Positions 1-8,990 of a stretch of 64,000 bases of DNA are shown here, in pieces. Position 1 is the first letter of the stretch, and each line of letters starts with the position of its first letter. The translations under genes and the position numbers were made by a program. This DNA is from Verrucomicrobiota bacterium (GTDB taxonomy: Bacteria > Verrucomicrobiota > Verrucomicrobiia > Opitutales > Opitutaceae): contig VHCJ01000009.1 of the NCBI GenBank assembly GCA_016871755.1, positions 1-64,000 on the forward strand, in the 5' to 3' direction. Under the pieces are notes generated by a model. That model saw only the letters and a list, made by a program, of their open reading frames with translations. It had not been told where the DNA came from and made no database searches.

Positions 1-164
1 GCCGTTCCGCCGAGCGAGTCACCCTTCTCAAGCAGCAGCACGGAGCATCCGAGACGCGCCGCTGCAAGGGCGGCGCCGAAGCCCCCGCTGCCCGCGCCGA
101 CGACCACGAGTTCAAAGTGGCCGGCGGGCATGTCTTCGAGCAAGTCGCCGGCGCTCGTGTTCAT
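1..164 (-). CDS. FAD-dependent oxidoreductase, N-terminal fragment (runs off window)
   Basis: Only the first 54 codons lie in the window, starting at an ATG at 164. After a short lead, residues about 18-50 form a beta-alpha-beta dinucleotide fold with a GAGSGG glycine motif and the downstream acidic 'LLLEKG', the classic FAD-binding start of flavoproteins of the FAD_oxidored type. Its start overlaps the stop of the SDR gene by the ATGA tetranucleotide (161-164), so the two are probably translationally coupled and form one operon with the IclR regulator. Substrate cannot be told from this piece; context suggests oxidation of a sugar- or polyol-like compound or a heparinase/hydrolase-type FAD protein common in polysaccharide loci. 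The family is fairly sure, the function is not. Confidence 0.7.
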   Translation of the reverse strand, partial: MNTSAGDLLEDMPAGHFELVVVGAGSGGFGAALAAARLGCSVLLLEKGDSLGGT

Positions 165-892
165 AGCGGGCTGACTTCCTGCACGATGGGCCAAAGGATG
201 GTCTCCTGCACGCACAAGTGTGCTGGCAGGGAGCAATGGTCAGCGACGATTCGGCCCAGTTCGGCCGGCTGGATGCAGCGGGCGAGGGTCTCGGCATCCC
301 GTGGACCGATTCCAGCGGCGTCGGTGAAGTCCGTGGCGCCCCAAGAGGGTGTGACCGTCATGACCCTGACACCGTGGGGACGGAGTTCCAGGTAGAGCGA
401 CTTCGCGAAGTGATTCAGGCCGGCCTTCGCGGCGCCGTAGACGCCCCACGTTGGCCACGCATGGTGTCCGGCCACACTGGAGATGTTCATGATCGTGCCG
501 TTCCTCTGCTGCCGCATGATCCGGGCAGCGCGGCGGGCGCCGTAGATGACCCCGGTTAGATTGAGGGCAATTGCCGCCGCAATGCTTTCGTCAGTTTGCT
601 CCTCCGTGGCAGCGATCTTGATTCCGCCGCCGGCGTTGTTGACCAGAATGTCGAGCCGTCCGCTCGCCCGGGTCGCCGTCGCGATCGCGGCATCCCAGTC
701 GGCCGCCGACGTGACGTCGGCCCGGAAGTAGTTCACGCCGAGCGACGCAGCGGTCTTTTCGAGTGCCGCGGGGTCACGGCCGGTGATCCAGACGGACGCA
801 CCGGCAGCCTTCAGTGCGCCGGCGATGCCCACTCCGTAGCCCTTGGAGCCGCCGGTGACGAGGGCGGTCTGCCCTGAGAGAGGTGTAGCCAT
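161..892 (-). CDS. SDR family NAD(P)-dependent oxidoreductase
   Basis: A 243-residue classical short-chain dehydrogenase/reductase of normal length for the family. Visible motifs are the cofactor-binding TGGSKGYG at 13-20, NNAG at 85-88, the structural Asn111, catalytic Ser138/139 and the YxxxK pair Tyr152 and Lys156. It lies 6 nt after the IclR regulator gene and overlaps the FAD oxidoreductase start by 4 nt, so it is the middle gene of a three-gene operon. By family it oxidises or reduces an alcohol/ketone with NAD(P)H; the adjacent IclR regulator, FGGY kinase and semialdehyde dehydrogenase suggest a sugar-acid or polyol intermediate. The exact substrate cannot be read from the sequence. 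Confidence 0.88.
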   Translation of the reverse strand: MATPLSGQTALVTGGSKGYGVGIAGALKAAGASVWITGRDPAALEKTAASLGVNYFRADVTSAADWDAAIATATRASGRLDILVNNAGGGIKIAATEEQTDESIAAAIALNLTGVIYGARRAARIMRQQRNGTIMNISSVAGHHAWPTWGVYGAAKAGLNHFAKSLYLELRPHGVRVMTVTPSWGATDFTDAAGIGPRDAETLARCIQPAELGRIVADHCSLPAHLCVQETILWPIVQEVSPL

Positions 893-898
893 AGTGCC

Positions 899-1693
899 TT
901 ATATCAGGTTGTAACCGAAGCGGGTGGAGATGCGCTCCGCAGCGGCGGCGACCTTCAATCCCATGCCGTGTAACTCGGAGGCGGGAAAGCGGAAGCTCGG
1001 GCCCGTGACCCAGATCGCGGCAATGGGGTAGCCGCGGTGGTTGAAGATGGGTGCGCCGACGCAGTGGAGGCCCTCGATCTGCTCCGCACGGTCCGCCCCA
1101 TAGCCTTGCGAGAGTACGTCGGTGATCTCGCTCTCGAACTTGCTGCGACTGTCGAGTGTCCGCTCGTTGTAGCGGGTGAACTTCATCCGCTTCAGCAGCG
1201 CCTCACGCTCGATAGGAGGCAGGAAAGCGACGAACACCTTGCCGGGAGCGGACGTGTGCAGCGGAAAGTGGGTCCCTGGATCGACGAGAAACTTGACGGG
1301 CTGGGTGGAGGCCACCTGTTCCAGAACCACGCCTTGCAGGTCGGCCCGGACCCCCACAAGGACGGTCTCTTGCGTCTCGTCGCGAAGGGCCTGCATCACG
1401 TCGAGGGAGTGCTCGATGAGCTTGTCCTCGCCAACGGCCTTGTACCCAAGCGAGAGCAGCTTCCGGCTGAGCGTGTACCGCATGTCTTCACCGTCGCGAA
1501 GGAGATATCCGCGCTCCTCGAGAAGGCCGGTGATGCGAAAGACGCTGTTGGGGGGAATTTCCAAGGCCTCAGCAATCTCCCGCATGCGCAGCCCTTCGGC
1601 GTGCTGGGCGAGGAGCTCCAGGATGGAAAGCGCGCGATCAAGCGCGGGCACCTGAAATGCATCCGTGTCGTTTGGGTTTCGAGGGGGCTTCAT
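899..1693 (-). CDS. IclR family transcriptional regulator
   Basis: A 264-residue protein with the standard IclR layout. An N-terminal winged helix-turn-helix covers about residues 15-80 ('ALDRALSILELLA...MREIAEALEIPPNSVFRITGLLEERGYL'). A C-terminal effector-binding GAF-like domain covers about 85-260, with the family segments 'HTSAPGKVFVAFL' and 'GLHCVGAPIFNHRGYPIAAIWVTGP'. IclR proteins bind small carbon metabolites and control nearby catabolic operons. It is first in an operon with the SDR and flavoprotein and diverges from the TonB receptor gene, so it probably controls the intergenic region, where a pair of identical 12-mers lies 12 nt upstream of its start. Start ATG at 1693 gives the usual short N-terminal tail. 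Confidence 0.92.
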   Translation of the reverse strand: MKPPRNPNDTDAFQVPALDRALSILELLAQHAEGLRMREIAEALEIPPNSVFRITGLLEERGYLLRDGEDMRYTLSRKLLSLGYKAVGEDKLIEHSLDVMQALRDETQETVLVGVRADLQGVVLEQVASTQPVKFLVDPGTHFPLHTSAPGKVFVAFLPPIEREALLKRMKFTRYNERTLDSRSKFESEITDVLSQGYGADRAEQIEGLHCVGAPIFNHRGYPIAAIWVTGPSFRFPASELHGMGLKVAAAAERISTRFGYNLI

Positions 1694-1704
1694 TTCGACT
1701 CTTG

Positions 1705-1735
1705 ACTAATAGAACAGTAATTTACTAATAGAACA
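1705..1735. promoter_or_regulatory. Candidate IclR operator: tandem 12-mer in divergent intergenic region
   Basis: The 12-mer ACTAATAGAACA occurs at 1705-1716 and again at 1724-1735 as a direct repeat, 19 bp start to start. It lies immediately upstream of the IclR-family gene and about 115 bp before the TonB receptor start. It is AT-rich in an otherwise GC-rich region. Binding by the adjacent regulator is inference; no consensus for this particular protein is known to me. Confidence 0.5.
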
Positions 1736-1848
1736 CCTGTAAAGGCGCATTTTTGGTCTCTGACCGAAATTGCTCCGAGCGTCTGTGGCTCCCGTGCGGG
1801 TCTGCGGATGCGGCAGAACTAACCCTCATCCCCAACCGATCGATACCC

Positions 1849-4005
1849 ATGAACCGATGGAACCTCCGGACCCCCATGGTCCGTCTCCCCAACGTCCTCA
1901 GCCTTGCGGTCCTTTGCATCGCCCCCGTGATGGCGCAGAAGGCGCCAGTCGCCAAGCCTGCGGACAAGTCCCCTGACGAGCCTCTCGAGCTCAGTCCCTT
2001 CATCATCGCAGCGGATGCTGACGACGGCTACGCCGCGACCGAGAGTGCCTCGGCCTCGCGTTTCAGGCAGAAGTTGAAGGACATTCCGCAGTCGATTTCG
2101 ATCATGAGCGGACAGTTCCTCAAGGACATCGGCGCGGTTGACCTCGCCGACGTGATGCCGCTGGTCGGCGGAACTGTCTCGGGCGCGACTCGCAACCAGG
2201 ACACTTTCTCGATTCGCGGTTTCGCCGTGCAAGAGTCCTACCTTGATGGTTTCCGCGATGTGGTGGAGTGGGGCGGTGGTGATTTCGTCCACGTTCAGCA
2301 ACTGGAGATCATCAAGGGTCCGTCTTCGAACCTCTACGGCAATCCCAAGGGACTCGGTGGCATCATCAACCGTGTCTCCAAGGCCCCGCGGACGTCCCCA
2401 TTCTACCAGACTGCGGTGACCATCGGGGACTACGCCAACTATCACTTTACGGCGGATCTGACCGGTCCGGTCACGGCCGACAAGAAGGTGCTCTATCGGG
2501 TGAATGCCGCGTATCGCAGCATGGAGTACAACCGTGACTTCAAGGACATGGAGCGCTTCTTCGTGGCGCCGGTGTTTGAGTGGCGGGTCTCGGCGGCGAC
2601 CAAGGTCAGCCTTTTCACCGAACTGATGCGTCAGGACTATCAGGAGGACAACTGGATCCCCTCCGCCTTGGTGGCTCCGGGTGTACGGGCGCTGACCGTT
2701 CCGGAGACCCGGCGTATCGACGAGCCTTGGGCGAAGTCGAAAATCGAGCGGGAGCGCGCTCGCCTGATCGTGGAACACAAGATCAACGACAACCTGACCG
2801 CCCGCGTAGCCGGCCAACAGACGTACATCAACAACCCGATCACCCAGGTGGAGTTTCTGGCCCTTCAGGCCGACAACCGCACCGTCAACCGCCGCGCCTT
2901 CTGGCTCAATCGCTGGGAGGACTACACCTACACCGAGGCCAACCTGTTTGGCCGCTACCAGACGGGAGCAATCGAGCACTCCTTCATTCTCGCCGCCGAT
3001 CAATACCGCACCAAGTTCCGCAGCAACGTCCGGCGCACCTCCCTGAACTCGATCGACCTCATCAATCCGGTCTATGGCTCCGTCGCGCCAACGTTCCCCG
3101 CCAGCGGCGCGGCGACGAATACACTGGGCGAATCGGTGACCACGGGTGCGACTGGGACCTACCAGATGAACGCCTATGATGGACGGTTTATCCTCATCGG
3201 CGGCTGGCGCGACAGCAAGGTGGAGAGCAGTCGCTACGCGCAACTCGGCGTCGGGCCCTTTCCTCGCATTGTGGATCCCAACGCCAAGGCGGGGCTGCCC
3301 CGCTATGGCGCCATGGTTCGCCCGATCAAGCAGGTCGGCATCTACTATCAGTACAGCGAAGTGTTCCAGCCCCAGGGCGGCGGCGCCCTGCGTCTCGACG
3401 GATCCCCGCTCGATCCCGTAACCGCCTCATCCGAGGAGGTGGGCGTCCGGTTCGCTGTTCTCGATGAGCGCCTCAATTTCGAGGTCGTGAAGTACACGAT
3501 GAAGGCTGATGGACTGGCGCTGCGGCTTCCGCCGCCCAACAACTCGTTCTTCGCGAATGGCGGACAGACCACGTCCGACGGCTACGAGTACACGCTGACC
3601 TACAATGATCGCCGACTCACGGTTCAGGCGGGCTTCGTAGATGTGTTCGTCCGCGACACCACGCCGGGCGTGCTCGGAGCGCAGCAGGGTGGCCAGCCGG
3701 GCTACCGCGGTCAGCTGCATGCCCGCTACAAGTGGTCGGAGATCGGTCGGCACGGCGGGCTGTCGATTGGCGCGAGCGTCATTCACACCGGTGAGCGACC
3801 GCTTTCCTCCACCACGACCGGGCAGTTCATCCCGGAATACCAGTCCTTCAACGTGAACGCGAACTACGGGGTGGCCAAGGGCCTCAATGTGGCGCTCGCC
3901 GTCGGAAATGTCTTCGACAAGCGGACGGTCGTTGCGAACAGCGGCATTCTCTGGCGGCCGCTGGACCCGCGGACGATGCGGCTGACGGTAACGAAGACAT
4001 GGTGA
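1849..4005 (+). CDS. TonB-dependent outer membrane receptor
   Basis: A 718-residue protein if started at the ATG at 1849, which directly precedes a good signal peptide (hydrophobic 'VLSLAVLCIAPVMA', cleavage before QKAP). The open frame extends back to a TTG at 1753 but that would bury the signal peptide. The plug domain covers about residues 45-190: 'LKDIPQSISIMSG', the 'IRGFAV' segment, 'LEIIKGPSS...YGNPKGLGGIINRVSK'. A 22-strand barrel of aromatic-rich alternating strands follows, ending in a C-terminal aromatic residue (TW). The 'LSPF' plus 'DGYAATESASASRF' lead is typical of Opitutaceae receptors. It probably imports an oligosaccharide, glycan breakdown product or siderophore across the outer membrane; the neighbouring catabolic genes favour a carbohydrate. 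No SusD partner is adjacent, as is usual in this group. Confidence 0.93.
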   Translation: MNRWNLRTPMVRLPNVLSLAVLCIAPVMAQKAPVAKPADKSPDEPLELSPFIIAADADDGYAATESASASRFRQKLKDIPQSISIMSGQFLKDIGAVDLADVMPLVGGTVSGATRNQDTFSIRGFAVQESYLDGFRDVVEWGGGDFVHVQQLEIIKGPSSNLYGNPKGLGGIINRVSKAPRTSPFYQTAVTIGDYANYHFTADLTGPVTADKKVLYRVNAAYRSMEYNRDFKDMERFFVAPVFEWRVSAATKVSLFTELMRQDYQEDNWIPSALVAPGVRALTVPETRRIDEPWAKSKIERERARLIVEHKINDNLTARVAGQQTYINNPITQVEFLALQADNRTVNRRAFWLNRWEDYTYTEANLFGRYQTGAIEHSFILAADQYRTKFRSNVRRTSLNSIDLINPVYGSVAPTFPASGAATNTLGESVTTGATGTYQMNAYDGRFILIGGWRDSKVESSRYAQLGVGPFPRIVDPNAKAGLPRYGAMVRPIKQVGIYYQYSEVFQPQGGGALRLDGSPLDPVTASSEEVGVRFAVLDERLNFEVVKYTMKADGLALRLPPPNNSFFANGGQTTSDGYEYTLTYNDRRLTVQAGFVDVFVRDTTPGVLGAQQGGQPGYRGQLHARYKWSEIGRHGGLSIGASVIHTGERPLSSTTTGQFIPEYQSFNVNANYGVAKGLNVALAVGNVFDKRTVVANSGILWRPLDPRTMRLTVTKTW

Positions 4006-4146
4006 CAGCGGTTCACGGGCGGCCGCGGTCGTGCCACGATCGCAGCTTCCTCGTGATGCGCGTCTCACGGGTTCGCCCTCGGCTGTTCGGCGTATCGCTC
4101 GTGCACTCCGGTTCAATCAGGGCGTGAGTCCAGATCTGTCGCCGCG

Positions 4147-5532
4147 ATGATCCCTTCCTGCGCGTGGTCTTCCGGGCTCTCGATCGTTGGACTCGATGTC
4201 GGAAGCACCGTGATCAAGGCGGTGGTGTTTGATCGCCGCGGTCGCGTTCTCGCCGCGGCGTCCCGCCGCGTGCCGGTACGTCGGCCGCGGCGCGGATGGG
4301 TTGAGCGCGATGCCGAAGCCACTTGGCGAGGCGCAGCTGCGGCATTGCGTGAAGTCTCATCGGGCAGGCGCATCGCCGCGGTTGGCCTGACCGGCTGCGG
4401 AAATGGGGCCGTTTTCGTGGACGCCGCCTTGAGGCCCTTGGTTCCGGGGATTCTCTCCAGTGATCTGCGGGCGGCGCGTTGGGTTCAGTCGCAGAGGGTC
4501 GCCGGGCAGGCTGCCTACGCCGGCCAGACAGGCCCGCTGCTCCACTGGTTCCGCGCGGAGCAGCCTGCTTTGGCGCAGCGCCTTGCGCACGCCCTTCTGT
4601 GGAAGGACTTCATCCGCGCTCGACTGACGGGTGTGGTGGCGACGGATCCTACGGATGCGGGAGCGGCTGGCTGGCTTGTTCCCGGAGGTCGCGTCATGAG
4701 GACGGGGGACCCGGCGTTCCCTCCGCTTCGGGAGAGCCTGGCCTCGGCCGGGAAGGTGACGGTTCTTGCCGGTCGTCAGACGGGGCTACGCGCCGCTACG
4801 CCGGTTTTCATGGGATGCATTGACTGCGAAGCGACCGCGCTTGGAAGTGGAGCGGCGTCTGCGGGGGATCTCTCGCTCGTCGCGGGCACGTGGTCCATCA
4901 GCCAGAGATTCGTGGACCGCCGTCCGCGTCGTCGCGATCTCTTCTTGGTGAATCCGTCAGTCCAGCCCGGTCGCTGGCTGGTCCTGGAGGGCAGCCCCGC
5001 GTCGTCCGGGAATCTCGACTGGGCGGTCTGCCTTTTGGGCTTCACGGGCGTTGCGGATGCCTTGCGCCAAGCTGGGGCGGCGGCCCGCACGCGATTGCTC
5101 TTCGTCCCTTATGTTCCGACGGGTAAGGGGGCGTTTGCCGGGCTTGATGCGGCGTACGATCGCGTCGACGTGGTCCGCGCCGTGGTTGAGGGAGTGGCCT
5201 TCGCGCACCGAATGCAGGTCGAGAAGCTCCTGGGCCGAACCCCTGTTTCGTGCCGTGTACGACTGACCGGAGGCATGGCGCGGAGCGCATTCGTGGCGCA
5301 GGTGTTCGCGGATGTCCTCGGCTGCCCCGTGGAGGTGCCCGCGGCCGACGAACCGGGCGCGCTCGGTGCGGCGATCTGCGCCGGTGTAGGCCTCGGAGTC
5401 TGGCCTACGCTCGGTGCGGCGCAGCGAGCGACCGTGCGGATGGCGGCGACGTTCCGACCGGACCCAGGTCGCCGGATCGAATTCCAGAGCGACTACCTCC
5501 GCTACCGTACCCTCGCCGATTCCCTGTCATGA
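4147..5532 (+). CDS. FGGY-family carbohydrate kinase
   Basis: 461 residues, about normal for the family (450-550). The N-terminal ATPase lobe has the phosphate-1 motif 'VGLDVGSTVIKAVVFD' at about 14-29, followed by 'WVERDAEATW', and a second lobe begins near 'SLVAGTWSISQ'. The C-terminal 'RLTGGMARS...GCPVEVPAADEPGALGAAICAGVG' is the FGGY adenosine-binding signature. FGGY enzymes phosphorylate sugars or polyols such as xylulose, ribulose, glycerol or erythritol. Overall it looks closest to the xylulokinase/L-xylulose kinase side, but this is a judgement from general resemblance. It sits 141 bp after the TonB receptor and ahead of the beta-helix and dehydrogenase genes, consistent with the first cytosolic activation step of the locus. 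Confidence 0.87.
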   Translation: MIPSCAWSSGLSIVGLDVGSTVIKAVVFDRRGRVLAAASRRVPVRRPRRGWVERDAEATWRGAAAALREVSSGRRIAAVGLTGCGNGAVFVDAALRPLVPGILSSDLRAARWVQSQRVAGQAAYAGQTGPLLHWFRAEQPALAQRLAHALLWKDFIRARLTGVVATDPTDAGAAGWLVPGGRVMRTGDPAFPPLRESLASAGKVTVLAGRQTGLRAATPVFMGCIDCEATALGSGAASAGDLSLVAGTWSISQRFVDRRPRRRDLFLVNPSVQPGRWLVLEGSPASSGNLDWAVCLLGFTGVADALRQAGAAARTRLLFVPYVPTGKGAFAGLDAAYDRVDVVRAVVEGVAFAHRMQVEKLLGRTPVSCRVRLTGGMARSAFVAQVFADVLGCPVEVPAADEPGALGAAICAGVGLGVWPTLGAAQRATVRMAATFRPDPGRRIEFQSDYLRYRTLADSLS

Positions 5533-5647
5533 CACCCTCCGGTCCTTCCTTTCGCCCCTGCTTTGAGCGTGTGTGCGGTTGGTTAAGAGCGAACGGCGCA
5601 GCTGGGGCCTCACAACGCTCGATGTGCCCCGCCTCTCAACTCTAACC

Positions 5648-7525
5648 ATGAACTCGCGTCGCTTCAGCATCCTCCGTCTCCTGCTCCTTACCGTCTGGCT
5701 GTCTCTCGGTGCCCGCGCGGCAACGGTCATCTGGGTGGCCCCGCACGGAAGCGATGAGGCTGATGGCTCGCAGGAGCGTCCTCTGGCGACCCTGAAGGCC
5801 GCGCAGATCAAGCTGCGGACTCTCGTGGCACAGGGCCTCAAGGACGAAGCGACCGTCCGCCTACGCGGGGGGGAGTACTCCATGGCCGAGACCTTGGAGT
5901 TGACCCCGGACGATCTCGGGGACGGCTCCTTCCGAATCACCTTCCAACCGCATCAGGGGGAAAGGGTCACCCTTTCCGGAGCTCGGCGCCTGCCGTCGGG
6001 TTGGACGGCCTTGGGGGACAACCTGTGGGTACTGAGTCTTGCCGAGGCGAAGGGCGGCGCCTGGGTCTTCCGTAGTCTCTTCCGCGCCGGAGCATCGCTC
6101 CCGCGCGCGCGGGAGCCGGACTCCGGACACTGGACCGTCGCCCAAGTCACGGATGAGCGCCGCCGTCTGGTGCTCCACGAGCGGCTGCCCGCCGCGTGGT
6201 CTGCGCTCGGGGGAGTTGAACTGAACTCGATCGCCCATTGGCACTTCAACCGACAGCGGGTGGCCACAATCGCTCCGGAAAGCATCACCGCCTTGCGGGG
6301 AATCGGCACAGACGTCAGCAGCTCCCGCATCACCGAGAAGTCACACAGCCGCGTCTGGCTGGAAAACGCCCGCGAGTTCGCGGACTCTCCGGGGGAATGG
6401 TTTCTGGATTCATCCGAGGGCAATCTCTACTACCGCGCCGCCAGCGGGGAAGATCCGAACCTTCATGAGTTCCGAGCACCCGTGCTGCGTGAATTGATCG
6501 TGGTGCGTGGCTCCCCCGAGCGTCTCGCGCGCAATGTGCGCTTTCGCGATCTGGAGTGGGCGGAGACCGACTGGGAGATGCCGGCCGAGGATCGACTCGG
6601 AATTCAGGCCGGTGCGTGGGCCTCCGATCGGAGTCGGACCTTCTCGCCGGGGGCGGCGCTGCGTTTCATCTACGCTCATGACACGGTGGTGGAGCGGTGC
6701 CGCTTCCGCGATCTGGGGGACGGGGCGATCGCCTACGAGATCGGCGCCGCCCGCGGTCTCGTCAGTGATTGCGACTTCGTCCGCGTCGGTTCCAACTCCG
6801 TGCAAATTGGTCGAATGGCCGAGTACACGGGGGAGGGACATCCGCTGCACCGCGACTTCACCTCAATGCGGGAGCGGGTCGACCAGACGGGCAAGCTGCC
6901 CGGATCCCTCGAGATGTGGACCATTCGCAACGCGCAAGCTCCCGAGGCACCGGCGCAGATCACGGTCGCCGACAGTCGATTTATCGATTGCGGGCAAATC
7001 GACTTCGGCAGCGTCGCCGTGTGCGTCACCTACGCGCACCACGTCACGATCGAGCACAATCTGTTCCGAAGGCTCCCCTACAGCGCGGTCAGCGTGGGCT
7101 GGCGATGGGCGCCGGGGCTCACGCACTGCCACAGCAACCTCATCCGACGCAATCGCATTGAGGAGATCATGTTGCAGGCCGGCGATGGAGGGGGCATTTA
7201 CTTGGTCGGTGAACAGCCGGGTACCCGCGTGCTCGAAAACTTCATCCATGACAGCGGCCGCAATTACTGGGCCCACGGCATCTATCCCGATGAGTGCAGC
7301 GATCACATGGAGATCGCCGGCAACTACATCACGGGCGTTCTGGATCGGTCGATCTTCATGAACAAGAACGGCCCGAATCAGCAACTGCACGACAACAACG
7401 GGGAGCCCGGCCCGACGCGAGTCATGGGCCCCATCGCGAATGGTACCCGCTGGGTCCAGTTCTCACCCGAACGCACTCCGCCGGATCTCTCCCTGTACGG
7501 TCCGCGCATGTCTCCCAATCCATGA
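5648..7525 (+). CDS. Secreted right-handed parallel beta-helix protein
   Basis: 625 residues from the ATG at 5648, chosen because it opens a signal peptide (RR..., 'ILRLLLLTVWLSLGARA', cleavage before ATVIWV); the frame itself stays open from a GTG at 5573. Residues about 25-75 give the 'WVAPHGSDEADGSQERPLATLKAAQ' start typical of exported beta-helix (pectate lyase/DUF1565-like) proteins. From about residue 330 short repeats follow, such as 'VVERCRFRDLGDGAIAY', 'ISDCDFVRVGSNSVQIG' style and 'IEHNLFRRLPYSAVSVGW', ending with 'DGGGIYLVGEQPGTRVLENFIHDSG'. The fold suggests a periplasmic or cell-surface polysaccharide lyase or glycosidase; no catalytic set can be named. Its stop overlaps the next start by ATGA (7522-7525), so it is coupled to the semialdehyde dehydrogenase gene. 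Confidence 0.85.
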   Translation: MNSRRFSILRLLLLTVWLSLGARAATVIWVAPHGSDEADGSQERPLATLKAAQIKLRTLVAQGLKDEATVRLRGGEYSMAETLELTPDDLGDGSFRITFQPHQGERVTLSGARRLPSGWTALGDNLWVLSLAEAKGGAWVFRSLFRAGASLPRAREPDSGHWTVAQVTDERRRLVLHERLPAAWSALGGVELNSIAHWHFNRQRVATIAPESITALRGIGTDVSSSRITEKSHSRVWLENAREFADSPGEWFLDSSEGNLYYRAASGEDPNLHEFRAPVLRELIVVRGSPERLARNVRFRDLEWAETDWEMPAEDRLGIQAGAWASDRSRTFSPGAALRFIYAHDTVVERCRFRDLGDGAIAYEIGAARGLVSDCDFVRVGSNSVQIGRMAEYTGEGHPLHRDFTSMRERVDQTGKLPGSLEMWTIRNAQAPEAPAQITVADSRFIDCGQIDFGSVAVCVTYAHHVTIEHNLFRRLPYSAVSVGWRWAPGLTHCHSNLIRRNRIEEIMLQAGDGGGIYLVGEQPGTRVLENFIHDSGRNYWAHGIYPDECSDHMEIAGNYITGVLDRSIFMNKNGPNQQLHDNNGEPGPTRVMGPIANGTRWVQFSPERTPPDLSLYGPRMSPNP

Positions 7526-8988
7526 ACCTCAGTCACCTCATTGATGGCGCCTCGTTCGACTCCGGCAGCACCCGCTGGGGTGATGTGTTCAATCCCTCGC
7601 AGGGCAACGTCATTGCCCGTGTCCCGATGGGGGGAGCGACCGAAGTCGACGCTGCGGTAACGTCGGCCGCCCGTACCTTCCGATCATGGTCCGCCGTCCC
7701 CGTCCCCCGGCGCGCGGCGGTTCTTTTCGACTACAAGCGACTCCTCGACCTCCACGCTGACGAACTCGCGCGGCTCGTGACCCGCGAGAATGGCAAGACG
7801 CTTGATGAAGCGCGTGGCGACGTGCGTCGCGGCATCGAGGTCGTGGACTTCGCTTGCGGTATCGCCCAGCTGACCAAGGGCGAGAGTTTGCCCCAGGTCG
7901 CCGACCAGATCGACGCGGTGACCATGCGCGAGCCGATTGGCGTCTGCGCCGGGATCACCCCGTTCAACTTCCCCGCGATGGTCCCAATGTGGATGTTCCC
8001 GTTAGCCATCGCGTGTGGCAACACGTTCGTTCTCAAGCCGAGCGAGAAGGTCCCGCTTACTGCGCTGCGTCTGGCTGAGTTGTTCCTGCAGGCCGGTCTC
8101 CCGGCCGGCGTTTTCAATGTTGTCCACGGCGGACGTGAGGTGGTCGACGCGCTGTGCACGCACCCGGGCGTCGCCGCGGTCAGTTTTGTCGGCTCTTCCG
8201 GCGTCGCGAAGCATGTCTACACCTTGGCCAGTGCCCATGGGAAGCGCTGCCAAGCTGCGGGTGGCGCCAAGAACGTCCTGTTGGTCCTGCCGGACGCCGA
8301 ACCCGATTCGACGTTGCGAGCCATCCTTGGGTCGTCGTACGGCTGTGCGGGCCAACGCTGCATGGCCGGCTCCGTCCTCATGGGCGTGGGAAGGAAGACC
8401 GCCGACGACTGGCGCGACCGTGTCAGCGCCGCCTTGGCATCGCTCAAGGTCGACGACACCAGTCGCAATGACGCTGCGGGCATGGGACCGGTCATCGACG
8501 CCGCAGCGCAGGCACGACTTGAGCAACGGGTGAGCGCCGCTCCCGCGAGTGGCGCCGAGGTGGCCTTCCGGGGCTCGGGGGGGCCGGCCGGAGGATTCTT
8601 CGTGGCGCCAACCCTGCTCGATCGAGTTGTCCCGCAGATGTCCTTGTTCCAAGATGAGTTGTTTGGCCCGGTGCTCTCCCTGCTCCGTCCGGAGTCGCTC
8701 GACGAGGCGATCGCGACGATGAACGCGCTGAGTTTCGGCAACGGGGCGACAATTTTCACCAGCAGCGGCGCGGCCGCCCGGCAGTTCACAAGGGAGATCC
8801 AGTGCGGCATGCTGGGAATCAACATCGGGGTGCCGGCTCCGATGGCGCCGTTCGCGTTCAGCGGCTGGAACGCATCCTTCTACGGCGACCTGCATGTGCA
8901 GGGTACCGAAGGGGTGATGTTCTATACGCGGCAGCGCGTGGTGCTGTCGCGCTGGGACCGGGGATACGTGCGGGCGCAGGGGTGGTGA
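7522..8988 (+). CDS. mmsA: CoA-acylating methylmalonate-semialdehyde dehydrogenase family protein
   Basis: 488 residues from the ATG at 7522, which overlaps the upstream stop; the usual length is about 485-500. The aldehyde dehydrogenase fold shows 'PFNFPAMVPMWMFPLAIACGNTFVLKPSE', 'FVGSSGVAKHVY' and the catalytic Cys280 in 'CAGQRCMA'. At the place of the general-base Glu the sequence reads AAGGAKN. This Glu-less form and the CAGQRCMA box are marks of the MMSDH/IolA group, which converts malonate or methylmalonate semialdehyde plus CoA and NAD to acetyl-CoA or propionyl-CoA. That chemistry ends inositol, valine and uracil breakdown. Here it sits in a sugar/polyol locus without other iol genes in view, so the substrate may be a different semialdehyde. 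Confidence 0.85.
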   Translation: MNLSHLIDGASFDSGSTRWGDVFNPSQGNVIARVPMGGATEVDAAVTSAARTFRSWSAVPVPRRAAVLFDYKRLLDLHADELARLVTRENGKTLDEARGDVRRGIEVVDFACGIAQLTKGESLPQVADQIDAVTMREPIGVCAGITPFNFPAMVPMWMFPLAIACGNTFVLKPSEKVPLTALRLAELFLQAGLPAGVFNVVHGGREVVDALCTHPGVAAVSFVGSSGVAKHVYTLASAHGKRCQAAGGAKNVLLVLPDAEPDSTLRAILGSSYGCAGQRCMAGSVLMGVGRKTADDWRDRVSAALASLKVDDTSRNDAAGMGPVIDAAAQARLEQRVSAAPASGAEVAFRGSGGPAGGFFVAPTLLDRVVPQMSLFQDELFGPVLSLLRPESLDEAIATMNALSFGNGATIFTSSGAAARQFTREIQCGMLGINIGVPAPMAPFAFSGWNASFYGDLHVQGTEGVMFYTRQRVVLSRWDRGYVRAQGW

Positions 8989-8990
8989 AC

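Noticed and set aside
1753-1848. TTG start at 1753 for the TonB receptor
   Set aside because: It would place about 32 non-signal residues before a well-formed signal peptide that starts at the ATG at 1849.
7294-7521. Upstream extension of the semialdehyde dehydrogenase frame
   Set aside because: It overlaps the end of the beta-helix gene; the family begins 'LIDGASFDS' directly after the ATG at 7522.
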